A stretch of 64,000 nucleotides of DNA, taken from NCBI GenBank assembly GCA_026168455.1, contig CM047429.1, forward strand, positions 9,203,125 to 9,267,124. The letters are read 5' to 3'. This DNA comes from Theocolax elegans. Taxonomy: Eukaryota; Arthropoda; Insecta; Hymenoptera; Cerocephalidae. The notes beneath the pieces are model-generated. The model searched no databases. It saw only the letters and a list, made by a program, of their open reading frames with translations, and was not told the origin of the DNA. The translations under genes and the position numbers were made by a program. This document shows positions 20,721 to 31,957 of this stretch, piece after piece (the first letter of the stretch is position 1; every line of letters begins with the position of its first letter).

Positions 20721-20760
20721 CACCCGAGTGAGCGTTAGCGAGCGAGGTATCTGTGGCAAG
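20721..20760 (+). mobile_element. Helitron-like 3' terminus (CAAG variant)
   Basis: CACCCGAGTGAGCGTTAGCG with AGCGAGGTAT is nearly the same as 42911-42950, where the block ends in CTAG. Here the last four bases are CAAG followed by T. The 59-bp satellite begins at the next base. Confidence 0.45.
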
Positions 20761-21970
20761 TCCCTTAATTAATTGAGTTAACCTGGAATACCTCAGTAAC
20801 TCCCGAATTATCAAGGAGATCCTGTAGTTAGTGAAGTTATCCCAGAATACCTCGGGAATACCCGAAATATCCGGGATATCTCGTAATTAATTGAGATATC
20901 CTGGAATACCTCAGTAATTCTCGAATAATCCAGGATATCCCGTAATTAGTAGAGTTATCCAGAATACCACAGGAATACCCGAAATATCCAAGAAATCCCG
21001 TTATTAATTGAGATATCCTGGAATACGTCATTAATTTCTGAATTATCAAGGAGATCCTGGAGTTAGTAAAGTTATCCCAGACTACCTTAGAAATTACCGA
21101 AATATCCAGTAAACGCAGTAATTAGTGGAGTTATCCCGAAATGCCTCAAGAATACGCGAATTATCAAGGAAATCCCGTAATTAGTGGAGTTATCCTGAAA
21201 TACCTGAGAAATAACCGAAATACCAGAAAATCACGTAATTAGTGAAGCTATCCCGGCATACCTCATAAATTCTCGAATTATCCAAGAAATCCTGTAATTA
21301 GTGGAGTTATCCCAGAATACCTCAGAAATACCCGAAATATGCAAGAAATCTTGTAATTAGTGAAGCTATCCTGTATTTCCTCAGAAATTTCTCGAATAAT
21401 ATCCAGGAAGTCACGTAATTATTGGTGTTATCTCGGAATACCTCAGAAATACCCGAAATATGCAAGAAATCTTGTAATTAGTGAAGCTATCCTGGATTTC
21501 CTCAGAAATTTCTCGAATAATATCCAGGAAGTCACGTAATTATTGGTGTTATCCTAGAATACTTTAGAAATTCCCGAAATATCCAGGAAATCCCGTAATT
21601 AGCTTAGTTATCTCCGAATACCTTAGAGATTGTCGAAATGTCCGGAAAATCACGTAATTAGTGAAGTTATCCCGGATAACCTCAAAAATTTCACAAATAT
21701 CCAGAAAATTCCGTAATTAGTGTAGTTATCCCGGAATACCTCAGAAATTACCGAATAACCAGGAAACGCAGTAATTAGTGGAGTTATCCCGGAATGCCTC
21801 AGGAATACGCGAATTATCCAGGAAATCCCGTAATTAGCGGAGTTATCCTGAAATACCTCCGAAATACCCAAAATACCAGAAAATCACGTAATTAGCGAAG
21901 TTATCACGGAGTACCTTAGAAATTCCCGAAATATCCAGTAAGTCTCATACATAGTGAAGGTATTCCGGAA
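20761..21970. repeat. Satellite array, ~59-bp unit, about 20 copies
   Basis: Units contain GTAATTAGTGGAGTTATCC, GGAATACCTCAG and CCCGAAATATCCAGGAAAT at a spacing of 58-62 bp. A related, more diverged array occurs on the opposite strand at 63157-63760. The short frames in it are artefacts of the repeat. Confidence 0.92.
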
Positions 21971-22129
21971 TACAACAGAAATAGATATAGAAGCATATTT
22001 ATTTGTGTTATGTAGCAAAAGTGTTTTTATACTCCTCTTGAATGAGTCAATAAATATCCTCCAATTCTTAGGATCGTACGTTAATCCTAATTTTTGCATT
22101 AAGGGGGTGCCACACTCAAAAATTACCGA

Positions 22130-22483
22130 CAAAGCGGAGATAATTCAGTAAACTGCAGTGTACTAGTAGCGCCATCATACGTATATAATTTTACTATTTC
22201 ATATTCAATGCGTAGATGGCGCTATCAGTATACTAATAGGTTATAACTTATTTGACTAAGAATAATAACAATATATACAATAATATTAATAATAATACTC
22301 ATATTTAGAGTTGGTAATAATAATACTCATAATAAGTTTGGTAATAATAAAAATTTGCAACCTTATGTTTTACACCGAAATCAAATAAATAGGATTAAAT
22401 ACTCATGAGTTGGTATATCATAATTGAATACATCAATTGTCAAACAATTATAGCCATCTATTTTGAACCCAAATCCTACTATC
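22130..22483. other. AT-rich sequence, no gene seen
   Basis: Contains two similar phrases, GTAGCGCCATCATACG (22168) and GTAGATGGCGCTATCAG (22212), which are partly inverted copies about 45 bp apart, and TAATAATAATACTCATA repeats. A small MITE is possible. Confidence 0.3.
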
Positions 22484-23205
22484 TGGATTGAATACTCGTA
22501 TGAGTTGGTAATAATATAGTACTTATCGATAATGATTCGAAAATTGTTTTTCGAACGAGTGTAAATTTTATCATTAGAGCAAAGCTACAAAGATACTCGC
22601 TGAGTTGAAACTCATCTGTCACCCGCGCATCGGATTATATTTTTTGATACATAAGGTGTATTTGCAATTATTAAAAACCAAACAGTGCGTAAATCGCATT
22701 TTGCATACTTTGTATTGAAGACAATTTGTTATAATGCTACTTACTAGTTTATTATAATTGAATATACATATGGATAATTAATCAATTGTAGTAACCTATT
22801 CTGCACCAAAATCCATTTATCTGGATTGAGCACTCATAAAATGAGTTAGTAAATAAGTATTAACTATTTTAAAATGTTTAACCCTATATTTTATACCGAA
22901 ATCCAATTATTTGGATTGAATACTCGTATGAGTTGGTAATAATATAGTACTTATCGATAATGGTGCGAAAACCGTTTTTCGAACGAGTGAAAATTTCATC
23001 ATTAGAGCAAAGCGAGAAAGATACTCGCTGAGTTGAAACTCATCTGTCACCCGCGCTTCGAAGTATTTTTTTTATACATAAGGTGTATTTGCAATTTTTA
23101 AAAAACAAACTGTGCGTAAATCGCATTGTGCAATGTTTGTATTGAAGACAATTTGTGACAATGCTACTTATTAATCTATTATAATTCAATATACATGGAT
23201 TATTT
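22484..23205. repeat. Tandem duplication, ~428-bp unit, two copies
   Basis: TGGATTGAATACTCGTATGA occurs at 22484 and 22912 with colinear similarity for about 300 bp after each, including CGAACGAGTG, CTCGCTGAGTTGAAACTC and ATACATAAGGTGTATTTGCA. It is noncoding. A weaker half-unit precedes at about 22380. Confidence 0.8.
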
Positions 23206-23956
23206 TGTAATACTACAAAATATTATTGTTCATTCATTAATGTATTTTAAGAAGAAAAATTATTTTAAAATTATTTTAAAAAATAATGTACGTATGTATT
23301 TCAACAAGTTAATCGTTGCCATTCGTATCAAATTAATTGCATAGGTTTGTAAAGGTAATTAATTTAAAACTTACGCTAAAACGTTTTTTTTTAATATATC
23401 TAAAAAATATCTAAACATGACATGATTCACAATTTTTGTAATGTTATTTTATATGTAAAAATTGTGACAATGAAGCGTTGCTTATATCAACGAAATTAAA
23501 ACATACTGAAGGTGCAGCAAATACTTACCTACCGGAATAACTAATCGATTATCTATTTTAACCTACCTACCCATATAACTAAAGCCCTTCCTTATATTTG
23601 TCTACCCGTACTGTAACGAAATCCTACCTACCCTTACAATTTTAATAGCCCATCCCAAGTCGCACTAAAACACACTGGCACTGGCCAATACACGTTATCC
23701 GGACGGTGGAATGAACCTAGCAGAACTCATCTTATCTTCAGGTCCGTCTAGGCACCTGTTGAGGAAGGTTGATAAAGCAGCAAACGCAGGGGCTCCCAAT
23801 AGCTTGACATGCACGGAGAAGTTGATCTGATAGCTGTCAGCAGTTCATAGCCAGGGCGAAGAGAGCTACCCTTGATTCAGAGTATCCGGAGTCAGCATGC
23901 ATGTAGCCAGTTCACTGTAGAAATAATACCATCTATTTTAGTGTATGCTAGTAGTA

Positions 23957-25309
23957 GTTGGCGGAATCCTGTTCTCAGATTTCCTGAGTTGGGAGAGGGT
24001 GAGTGACTCGGCCCCCAGTTCCAAGAGTTCGAATTTTACCTCCTGCGACAGTGGAGGAAGAGGATTGCCACTAGTGCGCCTCGAAATCGAGTTGTTTCGT
24101 CGAGCCTATGTCGGCGATCAACTGTTTGACATGCGATATTTCTTGGTTACTAACACGCTTGGTTATCGAAAATATGCCGTTAACGATTCTGCTATTCATC
24201 TGGGCGACCTCGTCAAGGGAGACTCTACCTAGGGATGAAGGGACGGCCGCTAAATCAAAGTAGACATCCATCGGGGTGTACTACGTGCAGCGTCAAAATA
24301 CTGAGGCAGACCTTTCGAGGTCTGCCTTGGGGCACATCCGGACCGAAGTAGTTTCTCATCCAGACGAAAGTTGCTGGGATGTCTCATAGAAGGGTGTCCC
24401 TTTCATCAAAATTCTCTTCGTATAAAGTCAGTAAGTCGAGTTGTGATACACATCCGAACTGAAGGCTTTGCGCTGAGTGAGATGTTAAAAACACCATTGC
24501 GTACAAGCTTTTGCAAAAGCTTGTACGCAATTTTTCTCTCTTTCAAGGGATTTTTCCAACGGTATCCCTTGGAAGGCTTATGGAAGGATTGCCGAATGTT
24601 TTACCTTTCATAAGCTATAGCGTACAAGCCTTTTGGTTTGTACGCTTTTTTCTCTTTCAGGGGATTTTTGAACGGTATCCCTTAGAGAGTTCGTGAAGGG
24701 AGTGACGAATGCTTTACCCTTCACGGACATTCGAACGTAAGGCTACCTACCGCAAAACCTCCTCGGGGATCCGGGGAGTAATAGGGAGGCGTGCTTCGGC
24801 ATGTCGACAGTTGGACCAGGATGACTTTACTCTGGTACGCAGGGACTGGGATCCGAGCCCCACGTTGGCGTACCTCTGAGTTGAAAGTGAAACGCCAGTG
24901 TGTCCCCAGTATTGGGTTGGACTCTGCGGGGTGTGTGGTTGCAAGCAGGCTTGACGGGTGAAGCGATCTGACCCGGATGCTGCTTATGTTCGAAAGCGGA
25001 AGACGGCGGGGAGCTAAACACCGCCGAATTCTTACCAAGAATTACGACTCTAGGCTAGCCGTGTAATGCGGCAGGCTGTAGTAAGGAGTTTTGGTACACT
25101 TAGTCGCCTCTCATCGAGGTTAATCGATGCCATGGAGGCCCTCATGAGAGTTTTTACTTTTTGAACGCATCGGGGAAACTTTAGGCACCAACGCCGACAA
25201 GTGAAACCGACTAACTGTGAAGCTTGTTGACGAGGGCTTCCAGGGCAGCAAATACTGCGGATTGATGCGGTGATATTGCCCTAAGGAAAGACTCTAAGTC
25301 ATAAACTAC
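23957..25309. mobile_element. Retroposed insert with 15-bp target duplication
   Basis: The 15-mer TGTATGCTAGTAGTA flanks this 1353-bp block exactly (23942-23956 and 25310-25324). A long direct repeat is typical of target-primed non-LTR insertion. The insert is clearly more GC-rich than its surroundings and has no poly-A. It holds two copies of a ~125-bp hairpin module (24496-24733). I recognise no protein; short frames on both strands do not resemble known domains. It may be the 3' part of an R1/LOA-type LINE or a noncoding retroposon. Confidence 0.65.
24496..24733 (+). repeat. Duplicated stem-loop module
   Basis: Module 1 has a perfect 36-bp palindrome at 24496-24531, arms ATTGCGTACAAGCTTTTG, followed by a T run. 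A second stem follows (AAGGGATTTTTCC/GGTATCCCTTGG), then CTTATGGAAGG with its inverse CCTTTCATAAG. Module 2 (24620 on) repeats all three stems with compensating differences (GCGTACAAGCC/GGTTTGTACGC; CGTGAAGGG/CCCTTCACG). Conserved pairing despite base changes suggests an RNA structure. Confidence 0.65.
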
Positions 25310-25876
25310 TGTATGCTAGTAGTATGTGAGGACAAGGATAAAAGGAGCACATACAGATGTATCTTAACACTACTGCCGCATCTTAATATTACAGCTGTAT
25401 GGTAGGAGAGACAAGGCTGAAGTGAGGTTATGTTAGTGTTTACAAACTATGTACAGCAGATATGCAAATAATAAATTTATGAAGACGCAATCTAGCGCAA
25501 GCCCAAGATATAAATAATTACCTGAAGCAATACATGGGATAGCTATGACAACTTTGGTGGTCGACGTCATTAAGAGAAGCAGGATAGAGGTGGTTCCGGG
25601 TAACGACGTTGGCGGCGCAGCGCGGTCGACGTAGCGCCTGAAACATATTAAGCGCAGTACCCATTAGTTGACGGGCGAAGATTATACACAAGATTATTAC
25701 CTGGAGGAAATAGCAGCTGCGATGTCCGGGCGAAGAGGATATAAGCATGCAGCAGGATACCAACTGAGCCAAATGGACCACACAGATAGCAACTGACACA
25801 TTAAATGCTGTGACCGATAATACTGATATGAAAGTGCTAAACAAAATTTTTTTGTGCAATATTAATATATAAGTAA

Positions 25877-26868
25877 GAGGCGCCTTGGTTTATTAATAAC
25901 CTAACTAGATGCTGAATTTCAGATAAAAGTGTCGTTGCGTTTTCGAGAAAAGTCTGACCAAAAATATAAATGCTATCCACGTCGTTGAGAATATAGGATT
26001 ACACTTACACATGGTGGTACATCCGAGACATCCAAGCTGCGCGCGAACTTTCCACGATGTCAACGCGCTGCGAGTTCCACACGCAATCTATGATAATTAA
26101 TTAATCAAAATATAAAGATGGATGCAAAAAAATATGAGCAGAGGCGCTTCTGTTTATTAATAAACAATCTATGTGCTGAATTATAAATTAAAATCTTACT
26201 GCGTTTTTGAGCAATGTTTTACCAAAAATATGCAAAATTTCCACCTCGTTGAGAATATAGGATTACACTTACACATGGTGGTACGTTCGAGACATCGAAG
26301 CTGCGCGCGAACGTACCACGATGTCAACGCGCTGCGAGTTCCACACGCAATTTATGATAATTAATTAATACAAATATAAAGCTGGATGCGAAAAAATAAG
26401 AGAAGAGACGCCTTGGTTTATTAATAACCTAACTATATGCTGAATTTAAGATATAAATGTCATTGCGTTTTTAAGAAAAGTCTGACCAAAAATATAAATG
26501 CTATCCACGTCGTTGAGAATATAGGATTACACTTACACATGGTGGTACGTCCGAGACATCGAAGCTGCGCGCGAACGTACCACGATGTCAACGCGCTGCG
26601 AGTTCCACACGCAATTTATGATAATTAATTAATACAAATATAAAGCTGGATGCGAAAAAATAAGAGAAGAGACGCCTTGGTTTATTAATAACCTAACTAT
26701 ATGCTGAATTTAAGATATAAATGTCATTGCGTTTTCGAGAAAAGTCTGACCAAAAATATAAAGACTTTCCGCCTCGTTGAGGTTAAGTTACCACTTGTAC
26801 ATGGTGGTACGTCCAATATATCGAAGGCGCGCGCGAACGTACCACGATGATCAACGCTTGTGATGTTT
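25877..26868. repeat. 264-bp satellite, about 3.8 copies
   Basis: Units start GAGGCGCC / GAGACGCC at 25877, 26141, 26405 and 26669, a constant 264-bp period. Each includes TTTTCGAGAAAAGTCTGACC, ACTTACACATGGTGGTACG and CACGATGTCAACGCGCTGCG. The repeated 63-residue frames seen inside are by-products. Confidence 0.93.
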
Positions 26869-27161
26869 CAAAAATCTAAACGATTTTTAAATTTATGATT
26901 TGGTATCGCCCCAACGCTACTTTCGCAGTTAATAATAAATTATCAATGCTTTCTTTCAAAATATCATCATGAAAGTTATGTTTTTTACAATGAATTTTAA
27001 CGATAATAATTTAAAATTATAAGCAATTTGTTCTGTGAGCTGCACCGTACCTAGCGCTACCTAACGTAACTATTTGAAGTAGAATATCGTAATTATGTTT
27101 TTAATGTTATTTATGGTAAAATAATCTACTATAATTATTGTTAATTCAATTAATTTAGAGA

Positions 27162-27371
27162 GAACGGGTGCCTTGGCATTGTCGTTGACTATTGTAATGC
27201 AAAATTTCAGTCATAAATATTATCACGTTTTCGAGAAAACCCCGACCAAAAAATATTGAATTGGTCACGTTTACCTCATATTTTTGGTAAGATTTTTCTC
27301 GAAAAAGCAATAGAATTTCAGTCTGAGACTTTGCACAGGGATGCATCTTTTGTAAATGCAGGCGCCCGTTC
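27162..27371. mobile_element. Small inverted-repeat element (MITE)
   Basis: Begins GAACGGGTGCC and ends GGCGCCCGTTC. Inner inverted blocks are TTTTCGAGAAAACC with ACCAAAAAATAT, and ATATTTTTGGT with TTTCTCGAAAA. One arm is homologous to the first ~110 bp of the 264-bp satellite unit. Confidence 0.7.
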
Positions 27372-27554
27372 CCATATTTTTACAACTGGTAGTTTTGGTT
27401 ATAAATAATTAATGGATTATTAGATTTTCTCGGTCGGTAAGGTAGGGAGGGTAAATGTTGAGTATGGCACCCCCTTTAGCCATCAATATTACTGCTGTAA
27501 ATGTAATCACCTCTATTAGAAAATAATTCTATTAATTATTCTTCTCAGTGTCTT

Positions 27555-27722
27555 AACCATGATAAAGTAGTTCCAGCGGCAAGAAGATTTCTTTCCTTTT
27601 GTAAACATAGGAGCTCCGATGTATCTTTAGGCAAGCCTAAATCTCTAACTAAGTCATTTAGTGCAGCCGAAATAAAAATAATTGACTCACAAGGGAAGTA
27701 CATGATCTCCGGGAAACGGATC
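27555..27722 (-). pseudogene. Coding remnant of an unnamed repetitive protein
   Basis: The minus strand reads RFPEIMYFPCESIIFIS, AALNDLVRDLGLPKDTSELL and ERNLLAAGTTLSWLRH then a stop, without internal stops. The LNDLVRDLGLPKD pattern reminds me of uncharacterised repetitive proteins in arthropod genomes, but I cannot name the family. It has no start, and flanks are AT-rich and noncoding. Confidence 0.4.
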
Positions 27723-28539
27723 TCATCCTAACTTTGGTATGTCTTTTATAATATAAAAATATGAAGAAAGCCAAGTTATCTCTTGCCAATGGCCACTTTT
27801 ACGGAAGTTATTCGACATCCAATAATAATAGCAGTAAAAAATACTTCCAATTCGGTCGCTTATAACTCGAAAACAAATAAAGATAAGCAATTGAACCAAA
27901 AACCGGAAGAAAGTTGAGTTCAAGTAGATATGGTTTAAAAAAAAAGAAGCTCAAATTGCTTAATTTGAAGCAAAGTTATGAAGAAAATAAGAAATTGAAG
28001 ATTATTAAGCCAAAATTTAATATAAAAAATTTATTGTTTCTTTTGAATCACCTGTTTGTCTCGATTCACTCGAAAAAGTGGTTCATGGAAAATTTTTCAT
28101 GAAAGAGCGTTTTTCGAGTGACGTTACATTGCTAATATCATCTTGCGCCTATGTGTGACGTGATGACTTAAAGAAAAATCAATGGAAAAGTTAGTTCTAG
28201 TTGACGATTAAGCTTTTAAGGTTCAAATTTAAGTTCTACATTGGCTCTGTTTTTATTCTCCGAAGTTGTATTATACTTCAATAATTGCTAAATAAACGTG
28301 TACTGAAGTTCAGGGATAAAAGTGAGTTACCTTATTTATAATATTTTCTCTTCTTTTTTTTCTACATACTATTTTCCTCTACACAAAGTATTTGTCCTTC
28401 CTTATTCTAAGATTCAACAATCTCTCACTCAATTAAGAGTCTAGAATCCAAAATAAAAAAAACAATAATCCAGAGATCGGCGTTAATGATTAATTCATTA
28501 ATATTATTTGCTTTAATTAACGATACATTAGTAACTCGT

Positions 28540-28880
28540 TAATTGAAGTAAGTAATTTTTCCATTATTTAGTTAATGGATAATTTAAAGAAAAAATTAGC
28601 CATTAACCAATTAATGGTTAATGGCAAAAAAAAATTAGCCATTAACCGAATAATGGTTAATGGAAAAAAATATTAACCATTAGCCGAGTAATGGTTAATG
28701 GAAGAAAGAAATTAATCATTAACCTTGTAATGGTTAATGGAAGAAAAAAATTAATCATTAACCTTGTAGTGGTTAATGAAAAACCAAAGATTATCCATTA
28801 ACCGAGTAATGGTTAATGGAAAAAAAATTACCCATTAACCGAGTAATGGTTAATGCAATGAAAAGATTACCCATTAATCT
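28540..28880. repeat. Left subterminal repeat array of the hAT element
   Basis: About seven copies of a 40-45 bp unit built on ATTAACC...TAATGGTTAATGG, separated by A-rich spacers. It faces the similar array at the right end. In Ac, Hermes and other hAT elements such short subterminal repeats are known transposase binding sites. Confidence 0.8.
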
Positions 28881-29349
28881 TGTGCCTATAAATTTTGACC
28901 AAATTATCGTCGAAAATGATGCTATCGCAATTAGTTACTTTTTGTATTTTTAGGTTACTAATAGTTAATAACCAATTCATTTATTAAAAAGTAAATAGTA
29001 TATTGATTGACAAGGGCAGAAAATATAAGATATAATAAGATCATGTTTTATGATTTAATGATGAAATATAATTTACTTACTGTGATAATAACATAAATGA
29101 TTCATATACCATATTATTTCATTATTTAATGAATAACATAAAGCTTAAGATAATTTACAAACTTAAAAATACGTGTCTAAACTTCATTCATAAATATCAT
29201 TTATAAATACCATTATGAAGATAAGCATTCTTCGTAATATTTTAAATTATCTTAATATCTTAATCTTCATTATACAACAATCATCATATATTCATATATA
29301 TTCGATTGTACCTCTTTGTATATATTTATATTTATTTCAATATGCTTTT

Positions 29350-31957
29350 TTATTCGTTCTTCATGTTAGCCTTCAAAAGGACTCGCTGTTCAAAATGTTC
29401 ATTACTTAAGCGATTGAACCGCGGAATATTCCACATCGTAGCGAGATTAAACATTCGTTCTACAGAAGCAGAGGATGGAAGAATCGTATTGAATTTAATA
29501 AATGTAGCTTTTACTACAGGATACTTGTGTAGAATGTGTAATTCGCAAATTCGATCCTGGCAAAAGCTTTTAAATTCCTCATCATGGGAATCTTTCCCGA
29601 TGACGTTCTGTGAAACAACGTCCATTTGGTTTCCACCATCAAAATCAAAACCGTCACTACTGATGTCCATCGGTTCAATAATAGGATCTTCTTGCTTAGA
29701 TTGATCACACGAATCCATTCCTTCTTTCACAGCTTTCATTACCCTCTCCCTCGCCGTTTTCTCAAGACAATGTAGCCATCGCAACTTAAACTTTGGATGA
29801 GTAGCAGCCGCTATAGCTGCTGAGATACCTTCCTCTACGATATTAAAATAATTTGTAAATCTGAAAATGATATAAGATTGAGATGAACTCAGTAAAACTT
29901 GATCTTTTTTTTTAAAAATGCAAAATATATTTACCTTTTTTCTAAGCTGTCGATTAATGTTGTGATCAATTCCTTGCAATAATGAAAAGGTTCATTCTTC
30001 AACTTTTGCAACTTATTACGAGTAGAAATAATGGTTGGTAATAAGTACCCAAGGGACGAATCATTTTCACCCTGCATGAGATCAAGAGCTTGCGCAATTG
30101 GCTCATTGCACTTAACGTACTCTTCCAAAAATCTGCAAAATAAGAAAAAAAACCGCTGCTTAGTGCTAAGTAGTGCAACTAATATATAAAATGAAATTTT
30201 TCATGTAAGAATATGTTAAAATTTGACTTTTTTCAAAAATTGGATTGTAAAATTGCTTAACTTGCGTATTTCTATGTGAATTTAATTATATAACTTACAT
30301 AAAATCTTCAGTCAAAAGAGAGGTATTCAAATCTAATTCCGCACTCAGATCCTCTAACTTTTCTTTCAATTTAAGAAGTTGCACAAAAGAATCGAAAAAT
30401 GAGTTCCAGCGTGTAATTACAGGCCGCTTCAAAGCTTCTCCTAATACTTCAAGTATTATTTCCGATTTTTTTGGAGATCTTAACTGCGACCACAATGTGT
30501 TACATTTATTTATAACATCATTGTACATTAACTTTAAGCTTTCATTCGATTCAATGCCCTTTAAAGTATCAGTAGTAGCAATTAAATTTAAAGTATGAGA
30601 GGCACATCTTCTATGGGCAGGAAGCAATGTTGAAACGATATCACTCATAAGCAATACGGTAACGGAATCGTTTTCATTGGGATTTTCTGATACATCTTCC
30701 GTTTCCATTTCATCTGAAAATAGTACATTTGAATATTACATTTATTAGTTTAAAACAACGGGAAATATCAAAACGTGGAACTTTTAATGTGTATATTTTA
30801 ACCTATTGACTCTAATAGATCAGATCTAACTCCGAATTCCTGAAAAGCCTTAACAAAATTGGAGCCATTGTCCGTCACTGTCGCTACTAGCTTTTCTCCC
30901 GTAAGACCATATTTCAAGTGTATTTCGTTTAAAATTTTCGCAATTCTGTCGTGTGTATGACTTCCTGGGAAACGTTGACATGCAATGGCATAAGAAACTC
31001 TTTTTAAAGATACTTCATCCATCCAATGCGCTGTTACTCCCATAAAACGACGATGGCGGCTTGTCCACACATCTGCAGTGGTACATACATACTTAACACG
31101 AGAAATTTCTTCCGTTATTTGCGACATTTTCTTACTGTGAAATTCTTCCATTTTTCTCGTCAGAGTTTTCGTTGACATATGACGAAGAGACTTATCACCT
31201 TGTTTTACTTCCAAATCTATAATAATGAAACCAATACATCTATTTACGAAAAACCGAATTTTAAATTATTTAATCAAACGCAATATTAATGAGTTAGAAT
31301 AATTAATTTCGGCAATTTGCATGGTATTCCGAAGGTATAAAATACTTTGAAAATAAAAAAATTAGTTACCGTCAAATATTTTACGAAATGATGATCTCTG
31401 GACTAAATCATACGGTGAAAATGAATCAGCTATAAAATTTAAGATATTTTCATCGAATTGTTCTTGCGAAAAATTACAATATATCCTGCGAGAAATTTTT
31501 TCGCCGTCATTGAGTTTTTGTTTTTTGGCGAAACAGTATTGCTCAAAACCATCAACTTCTTTCGGGTGTACCCTCTGAAAGTAAATAAGAATTGAAAATG
31601 ACTTTCTTTATGTTCCAAGCCTTGAATTTTAACTAATTGTTATGAATGTTGGTATCTTACCTTTAAATGAGTTTTGAAATTGGAAAGAGTTGCGAGGGTT
31701 CCCTTAATACCAGTAGTCTTATTATGCTGCTTAAGACATAGCTGACAAACTGCATAAATTGTTTTTGCCGTTGATTTAGACAGATCAGGTGTAAACCATG
31801 TACCATCTAAATGTGAACGTCGCTTACACTCATCGCTCAAATTAATTGGTTTAATGACTCCTACGTCAACAACGGTTTCAGATAAACTTGGCTCTGAATT
31901 TTGTTCTTGATTTATAGACATATCCTTTATGGAAAATTTTATTGCATTATTAGTCAT
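29350..31957 (-). CDS. hAT transposase, six exons, 679 residues
   Basis: Exons (minus strand): 31957-31661, 31574-31370, 31216-30803, 30713-30299, 30132-29935, 29860-29350. All five introns (74-166 bp) are GT..AG and phases agree, giving 2040 nt from ATG to stop without a break. Exon 1 has a BED zinc finger (CQLC ... THLK); its second histidine comes from exon 2 (RVH), so splicing completes the finger. The RNase H-like core has Asp216 in TTADVWTS, Asp283 in VTDNGSN and Glu644 in SSASVERMFN. CASHTLNL and RPVITRWN, conserved in hAT, are present, and the C-terminal dimerisation domain includes ILHKYPVVKATFIKFN. It acts in the nucleus, excising and inserting the element. It could be an active transposase; domestication is less likely given intact ends. 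Confidence 0.92.

Noticed and set aside
24496..24545. Hairpin plus T-run resembling a bacterial intrinsic terminator
   Set aside because: The window is eukaryotic and the hairpin is part of a duplicated three-stem module in a retroposed insert; an RNA structure of the element is more likely.
24721..25038. A 105-codon minus-strand frame in the GC-rich retroposed insert
   Set aside because: No recognisable domain, several overlapping frames of similar length, and the strand of the insert is unknown.
26173..26628. Two almost identical 63-codon frames that could be a duplicated small gene
   Set aside because: They fall in successive 264-bp satellite units and are not kept open in the other units.
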